Below are positions 57,440 to 64,000 of a stretch of 64,000 nucleotides of DNA, piece by piece. Origin of the DNA: Cephalotus follicularis. Lineage: Eukaryota > Streptophyta > Magnoliopsida > Oxalidales > Cephalotaceae. The number at the start of each line of letters is the position of its first letter. The first letter of the stretch is position 1. The notes beneath the pieces are model-generated. The model ran no database searches, had not been told where the DNA came from, and worked only from the letters and a program-made list of their open reading frames with translations. The DNA is taken from assembly GCA_001972305.1 (NCBI GenBank), contig BDDD01005904.1, forward strand, positions 1,749-65,748, in the 5' to 3' direction. Position numbers and translations under genes: made by a program.

Positions 57440-58075
57440 CGACCAGAGGGTGCTCCCTGGGGAATCTTATTGCTTCCTTGGAAGTATTCACGTGCTCCCC
57501 TGGGGGAGGCTTTGTTGACCGCCCCCCTAGGGGAGTCTTTCCGTAGTGCTCCCGGTGGGGTGTTTTTGTGAGTGCTCCCATGGGAGGGGCTTTGTTGCTG
57601 GTTAGTCAAACTTTAGGTCAGTCTTCGTAGCTCGGGTTGGTTGTCCCTGGGCTGAGGTCGGGTGGCCTCCCCGGATGTTTATTCCCGGGCATGCTCGCAA
57701 GCATTAAGGGCAAGTAGGAAGTTTTCCTTTATTTTGCCCGTCCTCCCGACCTCGGACCGGTTCGGTCCCTGGAGATGTTTTGTTAGGTGGGCCATGGTGG
57801 AACCCTTGGTTACCTAGCCGGGGTGAGATTCCGTCTCCTTAGTGTTAGTTGAGCGTTTGGGGGACTTCGTGTGGTTTCCTCTGCTTGGCGTTACCTCTTT
57901 TTTTTTATATGCCCCCTGGGGGGTCTTTTCGAATCGTCCCCGTGCGGGGTCTTTTTGGTGCTCCCCTAGTGGGGAGGCTTTGTTGCTTTGCCCCCTGGGG
58001 GGTCTTTTAGAATTGCCCCCTGGTGGGTCTTTTTGGTGCTCCCCTGGTGGGGAGGCTTTGAGGGAGTTGATCGGC
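57440..58075. repeat. GC-rich minisatellites in the element C 3' spacer
   Basis: Blocks at about 57440-57600 and 57905-58075 repeat GCTCCCCTGGGGGAGGCTTTG and GCCCCCTGGGGGGTCTTTT units (named in part), each with a palindromic C-run/G-run core. The two-block layout matches element A, but unit number and order differ, so the arrays keep changing. Confidence 0.8.
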
Positions 58076-58207
58076 AGCTGTTCAGAGGTTTAAGGACATG
58101 AACATTGGTCCTCCGATCCCTTGCAAACTTGGAACTATAGTCTTGAACATAATTTTTGAAGAAAAATTTAGCTTTATTTCCTCTTTGAATTTTTGTACAT
58201 TTGATAA

Positions 58208-61200
58208 TTATTGGTAGTACTTCCTCAGATGCTCGGCATTCCAAGCTCTGGCAATTTCCCTGCCCCTCAGAGTTTCAAGTTTGAATGTTCCTAGGCGGAG
58301 CACTCTGTTGATCTTGTATGGTCCTTCCCAGGCGGGAGCGAGTTTCCCTCTGGTACCGGTTGGGTCTGTGATAGCTGAGAATTGTAGGACTAGGTCTCCT
58401 TGTCTCAGTGGTCTGGGGCTTACTCTTCTGTTGTAGTAACGGCTCACCCTTTGTTGGTATGATGCTACTCTGATGGCGGCCTTGTCTCTGAGCTCTCCTA
58501 CCAGATCAATGAGGCATCTAAGTCCTTCTTCGTTGTTCTCCTCAGTGAAGTGCACAACCCTTGGTGACTGGACACCAATCTCCACCAGTATCATAGCCTC
58601 AGCTTCAAAACAAAGGCTGTATGGGGACTTACCAGTCGTGGTCCGAGGAGTGGTTCTATAAGCCCATAATACACTTGATAGCTCCTCTATCCATCTTCCT
58701 TTGCTGTCTTCAAGGCGTTTCTTCAAGCCCGAGATGATTTCTCTGTTTATCACCTCTGCTTGACCATTGCTTTGGAGGTAGGCTACTGAGGCGAGCCTAT
58801 GCTCTATTCTCCATTCTTGGCAAAAATCACGGAAGGTCTGACAGTCGAACTGTTTTTCATTATCTGAGATTATTGTCCTCGGGACTCCGAATCTGCCGAT
58901 GATGGACTTCCATACAAAGCTTTTTGTGTTCTTCTCTGTGATTGTGGTCAGGGGTTCTGCTTCTACCCACTTGGTAAAATAGTCCACTGCTACAATGAGA
59001 AACTTTCTCTGGCCTGTCGCCATAGGTAGTGGTCCAACGAAGTCTATTCCCCATTGTGCAAAGGGCCATGGGGCCGTGATAGATGTCAGAGGCTGAGAAG
59101 GTCTTCTGCTTATGTTTGCGTTCCTCTGGCACTTGTCACATTTCCTTACCAGGTCTATAGCGTCTTGGTACAAGGTCGGCCAGTAGTAGCCCTGCCTTAG
59201 CAGCTTGTGGGACAATGTCCTGCCCCCTGTGTGGTTGTCATAAACCCCTTCATGGACCTCCCTTAGAGCATAATCGACCTCTAGGAGAGTTAGGCATCTC
59301 AGCCAAGGGAAAGAGAAAGATCTTTTGTAGAGAATCCCGTCACGGAGCTGAAATTTGTTTGCTCTGTACACCAGTTTCCTCGCCTCCGTGGGGTCCTCGG
59401 GTAAAATCCCATTCCTTAGCCAGTTGACGAACGGGGTCATCCAGTTTGGCTCCTGTGGTAAATATATGTCCATCACATCTACTTCAGAGATGGTGGGTCT
59501 GTCCAGGTAGTCTACCAGCACGGTTTGAGTCTTCTCTAGCTCTTCTGCAGTGGCTAGTTTTGACAACTGGTCTGCTCGGGCGTTTTCTGCTCTGGGTATT
59601 TTCAAAATTCTTAGAACTTTGAAGGCTGGCTTCAAACTCTGAAGGTGTGATAAATATTTTGCCATTAAGTCCTCTCGGGCCTCATACTCTCCGCTGGCTA
59701 GACCAACCACTAGCTGAGAATCACTAGAGGCTTCTATCTTTTGTACCTCCAAGTTCTTCGCAATTGTCAGTACGGCTATCAGAGCTTTCCACTCAGCTTC
59801 TTTGTTTGTAGTTTTAAAACCGAACCTCAAAGCATACTCCAATGTCCACCCACTTGGACTTACTAACACCAGTCCTGCACCACTGCCCGTGATGCAGGAA
59901 GAGCCATCCATGGATAACCGCCAAATCCCCCTCTCGCTCTCTGAGGGGTCCTCCTCCATACACTCTATGGGTGTATTATCTCCAACAAAGTCGGCCAGAA
60001 CCTGTGATTTGATTGCTGGTCTGGCTTCGAACTTCACATCATACTCGCCTAGTTCGACTGACCACTTGATTAGTCTACCCGAGGTGTTAGGCTTTGCAAG
60101 GACTTGCTTGAGTGGCTTGTCAGTCAGAACCTTGATTGTATGGGCTTGAAAATATGGCCTTAATTTTTTAGCCACAATGATCAGAGTATAGGCGAACTTC
60201 TCTACCTCCGGGTACCTCCCCTCAGCATCATTCAAAGCCTTGCTGACATAGTACACTGGCCTTTGAACTTTCTCCTCTTCCCTAACCAGCACTGCACTCA
60301 CTGCACCCGAGGTGGCTGTAAGGTACAAATACAAGTCTTCCCCATCCTTGGGTTTTGAGATCAGAGGAGGGGAAGCCAGGTATTCCTTCAACTTATCGAA
60401 GGCTGCTTGGCATTCGTCTGGCCAGGAAAATCCCTTGGGATCCCTCAGCGCCTTAAAGAAAGGGAGGCACTTCTCTGCTGACTTTGACACAAACCTGCTC
60501 AGGGCTGCTATTTTTCTATTTAGCTTTTATACATCCCTGATGGTTTGGGGAGGCCTCATATTATGAACCGCCGAGATCTTCTCCGGGTTGGCCTCTACTT
60601 CTCTGCTTGAGACCATGAACCCTAGAAACTTGCCCGAGGTGACCCCAAATGTGCACTTGGAAGGACTGAGTTTCATTTGATATCTTCTTAGTACCTCAAA
60701 CGTTTCCTCCAAGTATTTGATGTGGGGGCTCCTGGCTGGCGTTTTGACGAGCATGTCGTCAATATAGACCTCCATGTTCCTCCCAATCTGGGGCTCGAAG
60801 ATTTTGTTGACCAGCCGTTGGTAGGTGGCACCTGCATTCTTCAAACCAAAGGGCATGACCTTGTAACAATACATCCCCCGGTTCGTGATAAAAGTTGTCT
60901 TGTTCTCATCGGGCTCATACATGGGGATTTGATTATACCCCGAGTAAGCATCCAAGAAGCTCAGCATTTTGTAGCCCGAGGTTGCATCCACCAACTGGTC
61001 TATCTTTGGGAGAGGGAAGTGATCCTTAGGACAAGTTTTCTTGAGGTCTGTGAAGTCAATGCACATCATCCACTTGCCATTCGCCTTTTTGACTAGGACT
61101 GGGTTCGACTGCCAATCTGAGTAATTGTCGGCCGCTTTTGGATTTCCTGACCGTCCAAGGCAGTCGGGCATTACAACATAAAAATAAATTTTATTTCAAA

Positions 61201-64000
61201 AATTATGCTAATTGCCGACTGTTTTTGTATTTACCGACCGCTAATGGCGGTCGGGAAACCCATATAAAAATTAATTTTATTTCAAAAATTATTGTTAATA
61301 GCCAACCGCTCCAAGATTCCCCAACCGCTAAGTGCGGTCGGGAAACCCTTATGAAATTAATTTAATTTCAAAAATTGTTGCTAATTCCTGACCGCTTTCG
61401 GATTTACCGACCGCTACTAGCGGTCCGGGAATACTCATCAAATTAATTTAATTTCAAATTTTTTGCTAATCGCCGACTACTTACATATTTAGCGACCGTT
61501 AAAGGGGTCGGCGAAACCCTTATAAAATTAATTTAATTTCAAAATTTTCTTTCATTTCCCGACCGCTAGTAACATTCCCCGACCGCGTTTGCGATCGGCA
61601 AAACTCACGCAAAATTAAAATCCTGACAACGATCAATAGCAACCGTTTTCCCTGCCGACCGTTTTAACGATCGGCAAACGATAAAGGCAGTCGGGGAAAC
61701 GGTCGGGTTATAATCGGCAACCCTATTATAAGTGGCCGTCAGTGCGGTCGGGAAGGCGGTCGGGGAAACCTTTGGCCGACCGCTTTTGAGGTTTTCCTGA
61801 CCGCTTTGGCGGTCGGGAAATGCCCTTTTTCTAGTAGTGTCCACACTTAGTTTGTGAACCATTACGCTTGGGCTGATCCCGGGGACCTCCTCTGCCGACC
61901 AAGCGAACACATATTTGTTATTTTGGAGGAATGTTATTAATTCCTCCTTCTCCACCTCTCCGAGCTGTGAGCGGACTTGGAAGACTCTCTCGGAGTTGCC
62001 CGCTTCTAGGGGCACTTGGACCCCATCTTCAACAGGTTGTGGACGCTCAGGTTCCACGTCCCCCCTAAACTCCACGTTTGCGATTGGGAGTACCTTGTCC
62101 TTCCCGTGGTCCGTGATGGCAGTCTTGTAGCACTGCCTGGCTGCCTGTTGGTCTCCTCTGGCTTCTCTCACACCAAACCTTGTGGGGAACTTCATGAGTA
62201 AGTACCTCGTGGACACTATCACCTCCATTAGGTTCAGCCCTGGTCGCCCGATTATTGCGTTGTATGGGCTTGGTGTATCAACCACCAGGAAAGTCATCTG
62301 CACCTGGGTTTGGCGGGGAGCCATGCCTGCAACCACTGACAGGTCGATGGATCCCAGAGGATAGACCATCTCTCCTGCAAAGCAGACCAGTGGGGTCTTC
62401 ACGGGCTTCAGCTGATCGACCGGTATCCTCAACTGATCAAACGCATGCTTGTACAGGATGTCGGCCGAACTGCCACTGTCTTTGAAGATCCTCTTCATGG
62501 TGAAGAGTTCCACCATGAGAGTTACCACTACTGGATCATCGTGAGGGAGACGTACTCCCTCATAGTCCGTCTCGGAGAAGGATATAACCTCCTCATCTCT
62601 ACCAGTCCTCAGCCTTTTGCTGTGATGGACTTGCTGCACAGCAAGGGATTGCCTCCCGTAGGCTTTTCTGGCATTCTTGTGGTCGCCACCAGATGCGACC
62701 CCCCCAGAGATGGTGTGGATGACACCCCGGGGTTGCTGCTGCTTCTCCTCCTGTTGCCGGGGAGCCTCTTCTCTCATTTTCTCCCTTCTTCCTTGGGGAG
62801 CCTCTCTATCCACATACTTGCGCATATGCCCCATTCGGATCAGATCTTTAATCTGATTCTTCAGCTGCCTGCACTCCTCGGTATCGTGCCTATGGTCACG
62901 ATGGTACCGGTAGTATTTCTCCACGTCCCTTTTCTCTACTAGGGACCTCAACTTCTCAGGCCACTGGATGGGGACCTTGTCCTGCTCCACGGCAAGTAAT
63001 CTGGTGCGCGTGTCCAGGAGGGGGGCAAAGTTGTTGTAGGATGGGATTGGTGCCCCTCCTCGGGTTGAGTCCTCCCTCCTGGAAAGCTTGTGTCTGAGGT
63101 CATCCTTTGTTAGGTCTGACCTCTCCCTCCGCTTCTCCTTCTTCCCGGGAGCATTTCGTGAATGCTCTCCTCTCTCCTCCTGATGGCCCAACCAGGGGGT
63201 TTTCTGTTTCCTGGCCGCCATCTCTTCCTCGGCATTGACGTACCTCTATGCTCTCCTCAGCAGGTCTGCCATGTCCATGGCGGGTCTCTTCAGAAGAGAG
63301 AAAGTAAAAGAGGAGTTGTTCCTCAGCCCATTGTTTAACGCCACCATGGCAAAGGATGGCTCCAGGTCCTTCACGGTAAGAGATTCCTTGTTGAACCTGG
63401 TGAGGTAGTCCCTCAATGACTTGTCTCTCCCCTGCACCACGTTGATCAGGTGGGTGGAGTTCCTCCTCTGCGTGGTGCTGTTGAGGAATTTGGTGACGAA
63501 CAGCTCCGTAAGCTGGTCAAAATCCTCCATTGACTCCTGAGTCAGGGTTGAGAACCACAACTGGGCAGCTCCAGTCAACGTTGCCGGGAACCCTCGGCAG
63601 AGTGTGGCGTCTGAGGCCTGCTGCACCAACATGGTTTGGATGTAGGTGCGTACATGTTGGAGGGGGTCCGTGGACCCATCATATTTGTTGAGGCTGGGGA
63701 GACGGAATCCACTGGGGATACGCTCCGTCATGATCTCGGTTGTGAAGGGATGGGCGCTGAGGTTGCGCACCTCTGTCAGATACCCCCTTGGCTTCTCCGC
63801 TCCTGGGAGCCTTTTCTCCACCTCCGCAAGCCTTCTGTTCATCGCTTGCTCCATGTCTTCAATGTTCCTAGCCCTGCTAGAAACACGTGACACCCCAGCC
63901 AAAGCGGCTGTGTGGTCTTGCCTGCTCCCCTGCCCCACTCCCGCTCTGCGAGAAGCGTTGGAGCGCACTCGTGCCTGCTCCGCGTCCCTGACCTCCCCGA
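58208..64000 (-). pseudogene. Gag-pol region of element C
   Basis: On the minus strand: gag from the right edge to about 62700 (core with SLNKYDGSTDPLQHV and DLLRRA; zinc-knuckle-like RYHRDHRHDTEECRQL); protease near 62475 with the DSGSS site; reverse transcriptase about 60540-61120 with the YIDDM box near 60760; RNase H about 59780-60250 with the MDGSS site; integrase with its HHCC site (to CDKCQRN, 59110-59260), core blocks DFVGPLP and SDNEKQFDC, and the end EHLRKYYQ at 58208. A CACTA fragment (61125-61839) interrupts between protease and reverse transcriptase. It is the best-kept Tat pol in the window but still a fossil with several breaks. Confidence 0.88.
61125..61839 (-). mobile_element. 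CACTA transposon end with subterminal repeat array, nested in element C
   Basis: The right end reads CTTTTTCTAGTAGTG, which reversed is the CACTACTAGAAAAAG terminus also seen at 55486. Inward lie about a dozen GACCGC...GCGGTCGG words, alternating in direction with AAATTAATTTAATTTC spacers; such subterminal arrays bind CACTA transposase in known elements. The opposite terminus is missing (the left limit is where pol resumes), and there is no transposase, so this is one end of a larger element. Confidence 0.78.

Larger units (their letters stand above)
53088..64000 (-). mobile_element. Element C: Tat-lineage Ty3/gypsy retrotransposon, 5' end beyond the window
   Basis: Read on the minus strand: gag (from the right edge), protease, reverse transcriptase, RNase H and integrase (to 58208), spacer with GC-rich minisatellites, the antisense gene (plus strand, 54359-56853), 45-bp minisatellite, polypurine tract and 3' LTR. 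Its pol, LTR and antisense gene are close to element A. Two CACTA fragments sit in it (55486-55562 and 61125-61839). The 5' LTR is not in the window, so the age cannot be read from LTRs. The element is a fossil with several breaks. Confidence 0.9.

Noticed and set aside
1-64000. A new defence, toxin or biosynthetic system
   Set aside because: I looked for grouped genes of unknown function and found only one host gene and retrotransposon or DNA transposon parts; the closest to an undescribed system is the Tat antisense gene.

Overview
The window is a gene-poor stretch of plant nuclear DNA, almost certainly from an angiosperm and probably a eudicot. The evidence is one intron-bearing host gene of the plant-only BURP family, plant-type LTR retrotransposons of both superfamilies, CACTA and hAT-like DNA transposon remnants, AT-rich spacers and a 25-N assembly gap. 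I see no tRNA or rRNA gene, no CRISPR array and nothing bacterial. The species cannot be named from the sequence.

Layout, left to right. 1-3034: an LTR running in from the left edge, on top of the 3' end of a Ty1/copia element. 3817-9989: element A, the 3' part of a minus-strand Tat-lineage Ty3/gypsy element with its LTR, antisense gene and integrase end. 9990-15458: copia LTR scraps, then minus-strand gypsy LTR-like DNA. 16798-31558: element B, a plus-strand Tat element with two 1,050-bp LTRs and a CCTAT target duplication; it is interrupted by a gypsy solo LTR (19701-21171, duplication ATGAG) and a second LTR-like insertion (about 24010-26205). 31564-33337: AT-rich spacer with a foldback MITE. 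33338-35347: the only host gene, a polygalacturonase-1 beta-subunit-like BURP protein whose frame is interrupted by one stop codon. 35425-39549: a tiny TRIM-like element, a 78-bp duplication, a possible TIR transposon and tandem arrays. 39550-47292: a complete-looking copia element (duplication TGATA) inserted into one of those arrays. 49928-50997: a Tat solo LTR (duplication GAAGA). 51977-52563: a hAT-like MITE with an 8-bp duplication. 53088-64000: element C, a minus-strand Tat element carrying two CACTA fragments and leaving the window at its gag end.

The most striking shared feature is the antisense gene of the Tat elements. A, B and C all carry, between pol and the 3' LTR and on the strand opposite gag-pol, a unit with an AATAAA signal, an exon-intron layout, a conserved N-terminal domain resembling Pfam's 'putative gypsy type transposon' family (PF04195, from memory), a coiled-coil centre and, in A and C, a proline-rich tail. 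Tat elements are known to carry extra ORFs of this kind, but their role is unknown. B's copy is strongly diverged from A and C yet has the same plan, and minisatellites flank the gene in each copy.

The transposable elements are fossils: most have several breaks, and they are described here by extent, family and parts only. By eye, LTR divergence is about 4% in B and 2-3% in the copia element, so both insertions are geologically recent and copia is the younger.
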